DNA of 43,475 nt, taken from assembly GCA_012797695.1 (NCBI GenBank), contig JAAZOQ010000305.1:1-43475 (forward strand). The letters run 5' to 3'. Below the pieces are notes generated by a model. The model saw nothing but the letters and a program-made list of their open reading frames with translations. It searched no databases and was not told the origin of the DNA. Origin of the DNA: Anaerolineaceae bacterium (GTDB lineage: Bacteria; Chloroflexota; Anaerolineae; Anaerolineales; Anaerolineaceae). This document shows, in pieces, positions 1 to 8,959 of the stretch. The position numbers were made by a program, and so were the translations under genes. Each line of letters starts with the position of its first letter. Within the stretch, counting starts at the first letter, position 1.

Positions 1-362
1 AAACGAGAAGAACTGTCTGAACCAAAGACTTTGGCCAGCTCAATGGCTTCGTTGATCGCTACTTTGATAGGGGTAACTTCAGAGACGGCAAATTCCCACA
101 GGGCAATGCGCAGAATATTGCGGTCGATCACTGCTACCTGATCCATAGGCCATTCAGGAGCGTGTTCGGCGACGATAGCGTCCAGACAGTCAATGATGGG
201 AACGACTCCCATGACGATGGAACGCGAAAATTCCTGGATCTTTTCGTCCGTCTCTTCTTCTGAAAGCCGGGATTCCAGAATTTCTCCAATGGGATGCCCA
301 GTCAGGTCATATTCGTAAAGAACTTGCAAGGCGATGCCTCTTGCCTTGGTACGTGATTTCAT
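1..362 (-). CDS. nusB: Transcription antitermination factor NusB (3' end truncated by window edge)
   Basis: Reverse-strand translation [22 protein letters not shown]...[41 protein letters not shown], a NusB-type C-terminal motif; downstream of asp23 as often seen. Confidence 0.9.
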   Translation of the reverse strand, partial: [120 protein letters not shown]

Positions 363-371
363 TGATGAATT

Positions 372-773
372 CTACTTTTCTGCAAATGCGATATCTTCGA
401 CGTGAATGTTGATTTTCCCAACGTCCATTCCAACCATTTCAGAGATAGAGCGGGATACTTGATTTTGAATGTTGTGGCTGACATCGCGTACGTTGAAATC
501 GCGCTTCAAGACAACATAAAGATCAATGTAGACGACATCATCTTCGACTGAAATATCCACGCCTTCAGCCAAACCCTTTTTAAACAGGGTGTTGACTTCG
601 CGAGGGACTGGGGTGAGGTGGCTGACACCCTCTACGCTGAGCGCAGCGAGTTGGGCAATTGATACCAAAACCTCGGGTGCAATTGTCGTTTTGCCGATTG
701 ATTTTTGTTTCTTTTCCATGTGTAAATCACTCCATTCCGGCATGAAAACCTTATCCATTATAACCCCAATCAT
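372..773 (-). CDS. Asp23/Gls24 family envelope stress response protein
   Basis: ISVEDDVVYIDLYVVLKRDFNVRDVSHNIQNQVSRSISEMVGMDVGKINIHVEDI is a typical Asp23 core. Confidence 0.9.
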   Translation of the reverse strand: MIGVIMDKVFMPEWSDLHMEKKQKSIGKTTIAPEVLVSIAQLAALSVEGVSHLTPVPREVNTLFKKGLAEGVDISVEDDVVYIDLYVVLKRDFNVRDVSHNIQNQVSRSISEMVGMDVGKINIHVEDIAFAEK

Positions 774-791
774 TCTGAAAGGCCACGCACG

Positions 792-1538
792 CTACTGGTG
801 CGCGCGGATGAACTCAAGCACCGTGGCCTCTACGTCGGGGAGCTGCTGGTCGATCAGAATGCAGTGCGTCGAATTTTCCATCCAAACCAGCTCTTTGTCA
901 ACGGAGGCAATTCCTTCCAGTATCACAACCGAGCTCATTTGATCAATAGAGTGATCCAGTTTGCCCTGGAAAATTAGGGTCGGGGTAGACATGTTCTGCA
1001 TCTGATGGCGTACCTGTCGCTGCAATTTGCGTAATTGGGCGGCCGCGTGTAAGGGCACAACGTTGAAGCCCTGCCATTCCATGGTCTCGTCGACTCTTTT
1101 TTTGAAAATATAAGGCTTGAATGGCCAGATGAATTCCGCTGGCGCCAGCCCGGGAACCTGCAAAGCCGGGGCAAAGAGCAATGTGCCTGCAATATCGGGA
1201 TGACGAATGGAGAGCAGCATTGACAGCAGACCACCCATGGATTCACCCAAGACAAACACCTTATTGCATTCTGCTTTCAGACGCAGATACTCTTTTTCTA
1301 CGGCTTGATACCAGTCCTGCCAACTCACGCTGTTCATTTCCTCAATTGTATGGCCGTGACCAGGCAGCAAAGGGCCTGCAACTGTGTAGCCAAAGTCATG
1401 GAGAAACTTTGCGATTGGACGAACTTCAACCGTAGTGGCGGTGAAGCCATGCAGGGTCAGGACACCAATTGGGTTGCCTTTCCAAAAAAAGGAGGAACCA
1501 TCAAGATCGGCGTGTTGAAAGATTTTTGGAGTTTCCAT
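792..1538 (-). CDS. Alpha/beta hydrolase (carboxylesterase/monoacylglycerol lipase-like)
   Basis: LTLHGFTATTVEVRPIAKFL, GESMGG nucleophile elbow, C-terminal NSTHCI His region. Confidence 0.88.
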   Translation of the reverse strand: METPKIFQHADLDGSSFFWKGNPIGVLTLHGFTATTVEVRPIAKFLHDFGYTVAGPLLPGHGHTIEEMNSVSWQDWYQAVEKEYLRLKAECNKVFVLGESMGGLLSMLLSIRHPDIAGTLLFAPALQVPGLAPAEFIWPFKPYIFKKRVDETMEWQGFNVVPLHAAAQLRKLQRQVRHQMQNMSTPTLIFQGKLDHSIDQMSSVVILEGIASVDKELVWMENSTHCILIDQQLPDVEATVLEFIRAHQ

Positions 1539-1541
1539 TAT

Positions 1542-2810
1542 TTATCCCTCGAATACTGGAATGGTTGAAACGGCGTAAGGCATAATTGCTACAGTGTGAA
1601 TGTGTGGATTAATTTGAAAAGCAGTCTGGATGCCCTGATCAAGGCTGGAGCAGGGTTGCAGGAGCAAGCGCTGGACGGTTTCAGCCGGAATATTGGAGGT
1701 TAGCAGAATGGGATGCTTTTGCAAAATCCGGGCAATTTGAATGGCTTTATGGGGGCCTACTTGAAAGCCAAGCTGGTCAAATTTGCGATAAACGGCCTCG
1801 ATTGAATCTACTCCCTGCATGAAGTCGAGATAAGGTTGACTGCCGACCCCTTCTTCGCAAGCCGCGGCCAGTAGAATGATTCCACCCGGTTTCAGAGTCA
1901 GAGAGGCGTGCGTCATGGCTTTTTGCGCCTGATAGAGATTGATATCTTTGGGGAATCCGCCGGCAGAAGCAATTACCAGATCAGCCAATTGGGGCACAGG
2001 CTGCATCGAAACCTTGCGGGATTCACAAATTCCTGCCTGCATAACGGCTTGAGGCCGTCCCCAAAAACAAGACAGGATCTGCTTTTCGGAGTTCATTACT
2101 ACATTCAAAGCCAGATCCAGGTGAATCATGGCTCCAATTTCTTCAATATCCTGGCGTAACGGATTGTCTTCATAGTGACCAACATGAGCGGCTTCATCGA
2201 GAAGAAAGGCGTGGTTCGCGGTGATGGTTTTACGTCCACATACGCCGATGGAGGCGCTTTTTGCTCCTCCAGAAAAGCCAGCAAAGTGATGTGGTTCGAT
2301 ATTGCCAACGGCAATTCGCACGTCCGCGGCGTGGAAAAGGCGATTGACATAGACCGGGGTTTGCCGACTGGTTGTTCCTACGTAGATCAATTCCTGCTCC
2401 GCATCACAGTTGTGGGCCACAATGCGGTAATTTTGGATGATCTCGGGAGAGAGAATTTTATCAAATTCACTGGCGGTCATAGGTGTATGGGTACCCATAC
2501 CAATGAGAAAGGTAATTTGATCTGCAGAGATTCCCAGTTCTTTCAACTGGCGCAGCAGAGGCGGCAAAAGAACGGCGTGTGGCACGGGACGCGTTTTATC
2601 GTTGATGACAATTACTACCCGGTTTGTGGGCTGGAAGATATGTGACAGCGTGAGTCTTTCCAGCGGGTGATCAAGGGCTTTTTGAATGATCTGGGATGCG
2701 GACTGCTGGGGTTCAATTTTGGCAGGCAAAATCTCGTAAGAAGCTACCTGGTCCGGTAAAGAAAATTGCGTATAACCGTGCCCGTAATGAAACTGATAAG
2801 AGGTTGTCAT
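1542..2810 (-). CDS. LarA family nickel-pincer-dependent racemase/epimerase (DUF2088)
   Basis: GMGTHTPMT and EPHHFAGFSGGAKSASIGVCGRKTITANH motifs; His/Lys/His spacing matches LarA H174/K184/H200. Confidence 0.88.
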   Translation of the reverse strand: MTTSYQFHYGHGYTQFSLPDQVASYEILPAKIEPQQSASQIIQKALDHPLERLTLSHIFQPTNRVVIVINDKTRPVPHAVLLPPLLRQLKELGISADQITFLIGMGTHTPMTASEFDKILSPEIIQNYRIVAHNCDAEQELIYVGTTSRQTPVYVNRLFHAADVRIAVGNIEPHHFAGFSGGAKSASIGVCGRKTITANHAFLLDEAAHVGHYEDNPLRQDIEEIGAMIHLDLALNVVMNSEKQILSCFWGRPQAVMQAGICESRKVSMQPVPQLADLVIASAGGFPKDINLYQAQKAMTHASLTLKPGGIILLAAACEEGVGSQPYLDFMQGVDSIEAVYRKFDQLGFQVGPHKAIQIARILQKHPILLTSNIPAETVQRLLLQPCSSLDQGIQTAFQINPHIHTVAIMPYAVSTIPVFEG

Positions 2811-3463
2811 GCGTTCCGCTCGAGGTGATTTGAGTTGTGCCAGATCCCATGTCCGCCGTAGATGTGTTCTGGCTGTAACTGCAGTTGTCTTTCAAAAGAT
2901 ACTTGGGCTTTTTCGGGGTTCCAGGTGTTTGCACCGGAAGAAGGCTTTAGATGAGAACCGTGAATACGGATGGAATCCCCACTAAAGAGAGTTTTCGTTG
3001 CTTCTGACCAAAGAGAAATGTGACCGGGGGTATGGCCGGGTGTTTCGAGAATAGTTAATTTCCCGAGGTAGGGGAGGGTCTCCCCTTCTTGCAGAGTTTG
3101 TTGGATAGCGGCCGGCGGTACGTGCATGAGCGGCGCTGCCAAACCATAGAAGAGCTTTTCTATGGCGCCGACTGGTTTGACAATGCGCGAGACGTTGCCA
3201 GATTGGATTGCCTGGGCCTCAAGCGGTGAGGCGGCGCAGAGCACGGCCGGGAATTGATTTTGAAGGCGCTGCAGGCAGCCGTCATGATCGCCGTCGGCAT
3301 GGGTAATCACGATCTTTTCGGGTCGGCAAGAAGCTGCCCGGAACGATCTCATAAGATGCGCATAGTTGTACTCAATTCCAGTGTCGATCAGCAAAGCTGC
3401 AGTTTTGCCTACGATCAAATATTGATTGGAAATAGGGGAAGTAATTGCAATGATCCGATCCAT
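2807..3463 (-). CDS. MBL fold metallo-hydrolase
   Basis: THADGDHDGC (HxHxDH-like), ETPGHTPGHISLW, FSGDSI; 4-nt ATGA overlap with the larA-like gene. Confidence 0.88.
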   Translation of the reverse strand: MDRIIAITSPISNQYLIVGKTAALLIDTGIEYNYAHLMRSFRAASCRPEKIVITHADGDHDGCLQRLQNQFPAVLCAASPLEAQAIQSGNVSRIVKPVGAIEKLFYGLAAPLMHVPPAAIQQTLQEGETLPYLGKLTILETPGHTPGHISLWSEATKTLFSGDSIRIHGSHLKPSSGANTWNPEKAQVSFERQLQLQPEHIYGGHGIWHNSNHLERNA

Positions 3464-3590
3464 CGATTTTTCCTATGGCTTTATTATATTGTCTTTGTCC
3501 GGTTTTTACACAGAATTGCGTGGATCGGGGGAGGGCTGAAAAACCAGTAAAGCTCATGGTTTCGATAAGTATTATTATAATAAACATGCT

Positions 3591-3596
3591 ATAATC
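3591..3596 (+). promoter_or_regulatory. Candidate -10 element (TATAAT) for the recombinase gene
   Basis: ATGCTATAATCG about 40 bp upstream of the ATG; no strong -35 identified. Confidence 0.4.
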
Positions 3597-3630
3597 GTAG
3601 TAACGATGATCCTAAAGGAGATTTTGTGAG

Positions 3631-4608
3631 ATGATCACCATCCAGAACGCTATTGACCAGTATCTTGAATCTGTCCGATTGGCACGCAGCGCGCGCACCG
3701 CGGTGACCTACGCCAATGCCATGCACTATTTTATTGAAACACTGCAGCGTCATGGCCTGGATACCGAGAAGGATGATCTTTCTCGACTCAATGAGGATGC
3801 CATTACCTGGTTGGCGCAGGACCTCAAGTCTTTGGCTGCCACAACGGAACGGCTGTATCTGACGGCCGCCACAGGCTTCTATTCTTTTCTGGCTGCCGAT
3901 AATCTGGCCAATGTGAACCTGCCCCGAATCAAGATGCTCATCCAGCAGCGTGCCAGACGGCCTGGACAGCGCTTACCGCAGTTCCCGGTCAAAGCCATTG
4001 AAAAAGTTCTGCTATGCGCAACTGATCTCTCCAAGAAGCCCTATGAAACGAGCGAAGAGCGGCTGATCAATCTGCGGGATCGGGCTTTTTTGCTGACGCT
4101 GGCGGATACCGGGCTGCGCGTGCACGAGGCCTGTGCCCTGCGGCGCGGCGATCTGGACTGGAATGAAGGGAAAGCCATGATTATCGGCAAAGGCAATCGG
4201 CAGGACATTGTGCGCTTTTCAACGCGGGCCACAGATGCCTTATCTGATTACCTGAACGCTCGCCGCGAGATCGATGGCTCTTCGAACCGGGCGCTCTCTT
4301 CTTTACCGCTCTTCGCACGTCACGACCGCGGTGCTGGCAGCAAGATTAAACCCATGACCACGACCACAGGCCGCAATATTGTGACCAGCCGCGTAGAAGA
4401 GTTTCTAGGCAAAGAAGCCGTGGGCACGATCACTCCACACTCATTTCGGCATTATTTCGTCACTCGCGTGTTGCGCTCTTCCGGGAATCTCAAACTGGCT
4501 CAGGAGCTGGCACGGCATAAGAATATTGCAGTGACCCAACGCTATGCTCACCTCACCGATGACGAACTGGATAAAGGCTACTGGGAAGCCATTGAAGAAA
4601 AGAAATAA
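3631..4608 (+). CDS. Tyrosine recombinase/site-specific integrase (XerC/D-like)
   Basis: Catalytic R (TGLRVHEA), K (GKGNR), HSFRHYF, ARHKN, TQRYAH all present; SAM-like N-terminal domain. Confidence 0.9.
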   Translation: MITIQNAIDQYLESVRLARSARTAVTYANAMHYFIETLQRHGLDTEKDDLSRLNEDAITWLAQDLKSLAATTERLYLTAATGFYSFLAADNLANVNLPRIKMLIQQRARRPGQRLPQFPVKAIEKVLLCATDLSKKPYETSEERLINLRDRAFLLTLADTGLRVHEACALRRGDLDWNEGKAMIIGKGNRQDIVRFSTRATDALSDYLNARREIDGSSNRALSSLPLFARHDRGAGSKIKPMTTTTGRNIVTSRVEEFLGKEAVGTITPHSFRHYFVTRVLRSSGNLKLAQELARHKNIAVTQRYAHLTDDELDKGYWEAIEEKK

Positions 4609-4613
4609 AAAAA

Positions 4614-4640
4614 ATCCGCTCCGAGTTTCTCGGAGCGGAT
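4614..4640 (-). terminator. Intrinsic terminator of csp (minus strand)
   Basis: ATCCGCTCCGAG-TTT-CTCGGAGCGGAT perfect stem followed on minus strand by a T-run. Confidence 0.85.
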
Positions 4641-4663
4641 CCAGTTTATGCAATATTGTTTAA

Positions 4664-4876
4664 TTACTTGACAACAACAACATTACTTGCCTGGAGGCCT
4701 TTCGGGCCTTTTTCGATAGAAAACTCGACTTTTTGGCCTTCTTCAAGGTTGCGATAACCCTCGCCCTGGATAGCGGAGAAGTGCACGAAGACATCCTCGC
4801 CGCCTTCGCGGGAAATGAAGCCATAACCTTTGGTTCCGTTGAACCACTTGACCGTACCGACGATCCGTTCAGACAT
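4664..4876 (-). CDS. Cold shock protein, CspA family
   Basis: [30 protein letters not shown]. Confidence 0.97.
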   Translation of the reverse strand: MSERIVGTVKWFNGTKGYGFISREGGEDVFVHFSAIQGEGYRNLEEGQKVEFSIEKGPKGLQASNVVVVK

Positions 4877-4943
4877 TTATTTGCCTCCTATAGCAAAACG
4901 ACCAAATATTAGGATAGTGTTTTCGTTCTATCGGAGCGGTCAA

Positions 4944-4987
4944 AAAAAGACAGCCCTGGTGCTTTCACGCCTTGGGGTTGTCTTTTT
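4944..4987 (-). terminator. Terminator-like hairpin between typA and csp
   Basis: AAAAAGACAGCCC ... GGGTTGTCTTTTT long stem with flanking A/T runs, about 100 bp after the typA stop. Confidence 0.7.
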
Positions 4988-5084
4988 ACATCCAACAAGA
5001 ACTACTAAGCATCCTACGCGAATAACTTTATCATAATTATTCGCGAAAGTCAATAGCATTTGTTAATCAAAATTTAACAAACTT

Positions 5085-6944
5085 TTAGTCTTCGGCCAAA
5101 ACTTCTTTGGCCTTCTTGGATTGCTTGCCGCGTTCTTCAGTATCCAGAATGCGCTTGCGAATGCGGTAATTGAGCGGTGTTACCTCGAGCAGCTCATCCT
5201 CGGCCAGATATTCGATGGCCTGATCCAGGCTCATTTCCAGTGGCGGGGTCAAGCGGATTTCGATATCCTTGTTCGAAGAACGCATGTTGGTCAGGTGCTT
5301 CTTCTTGCATACGTTGACGGTCACGTCATCCGGGCGCTGGGTTTCGCCGACCACCATACCTTCGTAGACATCCACCCCGGCGCCATAGAACAGGACGCCT
5401 CTCTCTTCGGCGTTCTTCAGCCCATAAGTAGAAGCCTGCCCGGTTTCCCAGGCGACGATGGAACTGGTGGCACGGGCCGAGATTGGGCCGGCCAGAGGCA
5501 GATAACCATGGAAAAGGGTGTTCAGAATACCCATGCCGCGGGTGGCGGTCAGAAACTGATAGCGGAAGCCCAACAGGCCGCGAGTTGGCACCAGATAGCT
5601 CAGGTGCACGGTGTTATCGGGATTGTTGGTCATATCCAGCATTTTGCCACGGCGATTGCCCAACATTTCGACCACAGTTCCAACGGTATCGGGACTGGTA
5701 TCGATGGAAAGGTCTTCAAACGGTTCCAGCACTTCCCCATTGGGACCAGATTTGAAAATGGCCTCGGGCCGGGAAACCTGAAATTCATAGCCTTCACGGC
5801 GCATGGTTTCGATCAAAATAGCCAGATGCAGCTCTCCCCTACCCGAAACCAGGAAGGTATCTGGACTGTCTGTTTCTTCTACACGCAATGCTACGTTATT
5901 TTTCAATTCATCAAAGAGGCGATCCCGCAATTTGCGCGAAGTACTCCATTTGCCCTCTTTGCCGGTGAAGGGCGACGTGTTGACGCCAAAGGTCATGCGC
6001 ACGGTAGGCTCTTCGACGGTGATGGTCGGCAGTGCTACCGGATGCTCGGCATCGGCCAGTGTTTCGCCAATGTTGATGGCTTCGAGGCCGGCAATGGCCA
6101 CGATGTCCCCTGCAGTGGCTGATTCCACCTCAACCTTATCCAGGCCCTGGTAGACGTACAAATAACGGGCGCGTTCGGGAACAATGGTGCCGTCTTTGAG
6201 GATGCGGGCCACTGGTGCACCGGCGACCATCTTACCGGCATGAATGCGGCCAACGGCAGTGACGCCGCGGTAATCATCGTAGCCCAGATTGGTAACCAGA
6301 AGCTGCAGGGGCGCATCTACATCCACGACCGGGGCCGGAACGTTTTCAAGGATGGCGTTGAAAAGAGGCTGCAAATTCGGTTCGAGTTGATAGGTCAGCC
6401 CGGCCTGCTGGGTAATGGCGTTGCAGTAAATAATGGGGAAATCACACTGCTCATCATTGGCGCCCAGTTCCACAAAGAGATCAAAGGTCAGGTTGACGGC
6501 GCGTTCGGGGTCAGCGTCTTTGCGGTCCATTTTGTTGATGACCACAATGGCCTTGTGACCCATTTCGAGCGCTTTCTTGAGCACAAAGCGGGTCTGCGGC
6601 ATAGGGCCTTCTGCGGCATCGACGAGCAGCAGTACACCATCGACCATGTTCATGACACGCTCTACCTCACCACCAAAATCGGCGTGCCCTGGGGTATCGA
6701 CAATATTAATTTTGACCATCTCCCCAGTTTTGGGATCGGGGATGGTAATGGCCGTATTTTTGGCCAGAATGGTAATACCACGCTCGCGCTCCAGGTCATT
6801 GGAGTCCATGACGCGCTCCTGCACCTGCTGATTTTCACGAAATACGCGGGCCTGTTTGAGTAAACCGTCTACCAGTGTCGTCTTGCCATGATCAACGTGA
6901 GCGATAATGGCAACGTTGCGAATATCATTGCGAACTTTTTCCAT
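5085..6944 (-). CDS. typA: Translational GTPase TypA/BipA
   Basis: [37 protein letters not shown], full-length with EF-G-like domains. Confidence 0.97.
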   Translation of the reverse strand: MEKVRNDIRNVAIIAHVDHGKTTLVDGLLKQARVFRENQQVQERVMDSNDLERERGITILAKNTAITIPDPKTGEMVKINIVDTPGHADFGGEVERVMNMVDGVLLLVDAAEGPMPQTRFVLKKALEMGHKAIVVINKMDRKDADPERAVNLTFDLFVELGANDEQCDFPIIYCNAITQQAGLTYQLEPNLQPLFNAILENVPAPVVDVDAPLQLLVTNLGYDDYRGVTAVGRIHAGKMVAGAPVARILKDGTIVPERARYLYVYQGLDKVEVESATAGDIVAIAGLEAINIGETLADAEHPVALPTITVEEPTVRMTFGVNTSPFTGKEGKWSTSRKLRDRLFDELKNNVALRVEETDSPDTFLVSGRGELHLAILIETMRREGYEFQVSRPEAIFKSGPNGEVLEPFEDLSIDTSPDTVGTVVEMLGNRRGKMLDMTNNPDNTVHLSYLVPTRGLLGFRYQFLTATRGMGILNTLFHGYLPLAGPISARATSSIVAWETGQASTYGLKNAEERGVLFYGAGVDVYEGMVVGETQRPDDVTVNVCKKKHLTNMRSSNKDIEIRLTPPLEMSLDQAIEYLAEDELLEVTPLNYRIRKRILDTEERGKQSKKAKEVLAED

Positions 6945-7313
6945 GAGTTGAATCCAGTCTCTAATACCCTTCCAGAATTAACAACCCTTTATCTTATCAG
7001 AGGCGCGCTTTCTTGAAAAGGGTCACTTTTGTCATTGTTACGACCAAGTTATAGCGTCCCCTTTTCTCGAAGGAAATTACAGAGATGGGTTCCTTCCGCG
7101 AATCAGAGCGAATGAAAAGAGCAAAAAAGTTTGAAATGGAATTCACCTTCATGGTTTCGATAACTGAGGGCCCCTCCAAAAAAACGAGGGCGAGCGAATC
7201 GAAACGATTCTCTTCCAGTGTTCCCCAACCCAGCAACAGGGGCCGCGCTAAACAGAAAATATGTTCCATACTTTACTTATAGCCCAGGTGTCAAGTTTGC
7301 CGGAGACAAAAAA

Positions 7314-7334
7314 GAGTTCCCTTGTGGGGAACTC
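7314..7334 (-). terminator. Intrinsic terminator downstream of the LiaF-like membrane protein gene
   Basis: GAGTTCCC-TTGTG-GGGAACTC stem followed on minus strand by TTTTTT. Confidence 0.8.
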
Positions 7335-7421
7335 CTGTATCCTGGATAAGGAAAGATTTGTTTCGATACGCATTACTTGCTTGTCAGCGGGTTGAAATCG
7401 TGAATCAGGTTTGGCAAAGTA

Positions 7422-8279
7422 CTAGTCTTTGTTTTGCATGCCGAAGCGCAGCAAGAGGAGGTAAACCCCAAAGATGATCAGGGCAATCGAACCCGTATTG
7501 CCGACAAAGCCCAACGCGTTGGCTGGATTGCCGCCGATATACAGCCCCCAACCCACCATGGCAAGCACTCCGCCGGGAATCAGCGGCCACCAGGTGAACT
7601 TTTTGAGAATAATCCGCGAGAAAACGGTGATGAGCAGCCAGCCCAGGGCAAACCAGACCAGCATCACCCCGGTTTCCACCAATCCCTGCGGGCTGGCGGC
7701 GCGGCTCCAGGCGATGGAGATGCCTGGGCCAATGGTAATCAGCAAACAGCCCGGAATGACCAGCCCCAGTAACTTTTGCAGATAGCCCCAGAGCAGAAAA
7801 ACGGCCCCCAACAGCAGGCAAATGCTCATCACAAAGTCGAAAATGGTGGCTTTGGAAAAGAGCAAGGAATAGGCGGTTCCGCCAAAGACAGCGGCGCAGA
7901 TCAGCGACCACCAGGCGGTGTTCTGGAAGAAGAGCCGCAGGATGATGAAAATGATGATCCAACTGAGAGTAAAGAAGAGGGCCAAATAGCCAAAACGGCT
8001 GATGAGGGGGAATTCGTAGAAATGCTGCAGCGCAAGGAAGGCACCCAGCCCGATGCCGGTGACCAGCAGCCCAGCAATGAGCCAACCCTTGCCCTTGAAC
8101 ACGATGCCGTACATCAACAGGAGCAGGCCCAAAACAGCGGGAATCGAGATGATCAGCCACTGAGTATGCAACTGCTGGTCCACCAGAAAGAACACCCCAG
8201 CGACGATTAACATCAATCCAAACAGCGTGGTAATTTGATTATTCTTTTTCATTGGATTGTCCGTGCGATTGTGTAACAT
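7422..8279 (-). CDS. Multi-spanning membrane protein, LiaI/LiaF-TM-like (DUF5668-type) repeats; start may be the ATG at 8252
   Basis: LFGLMLIVAGVFFLVDQQLHTQWLIISIPAVLGLLLLMYG and repeated helix pairs; adjacent to a two-component system. Confidence 0.7.
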   Translation of the reverse strand: MLHNRTDNPMKKNNQITTLFGLMLIVAGVFFLVDQQLHTQWLIISIPAVLGLLLLMYGIVFKGKGWLIAGLLVTGIGLGAFLALQHFYEFPLISRFGYLALFFTLSWIIIFIILRLFFQNTAWWSLICAAVFGGTAYSLLFSKATIFDFVMSICLLLGAVFLLWGYLQKLLGLVIPGCLLITIGPGISIAWSRAASPQGLVETGVMLVWFALGWLLITVFSRIILKKFTWWPLIPGGVLAMVGWGLYIGGNPANALGFVGNTGSIALIIFGVYLLLLRFGMQNKD

Positions 8280-8294
8280 GGAAAGCCCTTGCCT

Positions 8295-8954
8295 TTAGAT
8301 ATTGATGATACCGAGCTCTTTTGCTTTCAAGACCGCCTGCATGCGATCGCGAACGCTCAGTTTGCTCAGAATACTGGAGAGATGATTCTTGACGGTCCCC
8401 TCCGAAATGACCAGTTTGGCCGCGATTTCTTTGTTACTGGCCCCGGTGGCTACCAGGCGAATGATCTCGATCTCGCGCGGCGACAGCGGATCAGGCAAAA
8501 AATTCTCGGTATTCTTCGACACTGGTTTGGAGATGCGGGAAAATTCTGACACCACTTTGGCGGTAACGGAAGGAACCAGAAAGTACTCTCCTTGCGCGGC
8601 TGCCCGAATGGCTTCAGTGAGCTTCTCTGAGGATACGTCCTTCAGCAAATAGCCGACGGCGCCGGCGCGCAGCCCTTCGAACACGTTTTCGTCATCATCG
8701 AAAGTGGTCAGCACGATCACGTGGGTGGGTTTATTCAACTGCATGATGCGTTTGGTTGCCTCGACTCCATCCATTACCGGCATGCGTAAATCCATGAGCA
8801 CCACATCAGGGGAATGCTGCAGCACCATGCGAATCGCCTCTTCCCCATTGGAAGCATCCCCCACGATCTCGAAATCAGGATAGGCAGTCAAAAGCGTACG
8901 CAACGCTTCGCGAAACAAGGATTGATCATCGACAATTAATATTTTGATCGTCAT
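8295..8954 (-). CDS. LuxR/NarL-type response regulator
   Basis: IKILIVDDQSLFREALRTLL receiver, DVVLMDLRMP, C-terminal LSPREIEIIRLVATGASNKEIAAKLVISEGTVKNHLS. Confidence 0.97.
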   Translation of the reverse strand: MTIKILIVDDQSLFREALRTLLTAYPDFEIVGDASNGEEAIRMVLQHSPDVVLMDLRMPVMDGVEATKRIMQLNKPTHVIVLTTFDDDENVFEGLRAGAVGYLLKDVSSEKLTEAIRAAAQGEYFLVPSVTAKVVSEFSRISKPVSKNTENFLPDPLSPREIEIIRLVATGASNKEIAAKLVISEGTVKNHLSSILSKLSVRDRMQAVLKAKELGIINI

Positions 8955-8959
8955 AGCCT

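Noticed and set aside
3553-3568. TCATGGTTTCGATAA shared with the region near 7150
   Set aside because: Single short match of about 14 nt between two intergenic regions, no extended similarity; likely chance
5121-6122. 333-aa plus-strand ORF opposite typA
   Set aside because: Antisense shadow ORF of a strongly conserved gene; its sequence has no recognisable domain
7405-8160. 251-aa minus-strand ORF overlapping the LiaF-like gene in another frame
   Set aside because: Composition (Arg/His/Pro/Cys-rich) typical of an out-of-frame reading; the 7422-8279 frame gives clean TM helices
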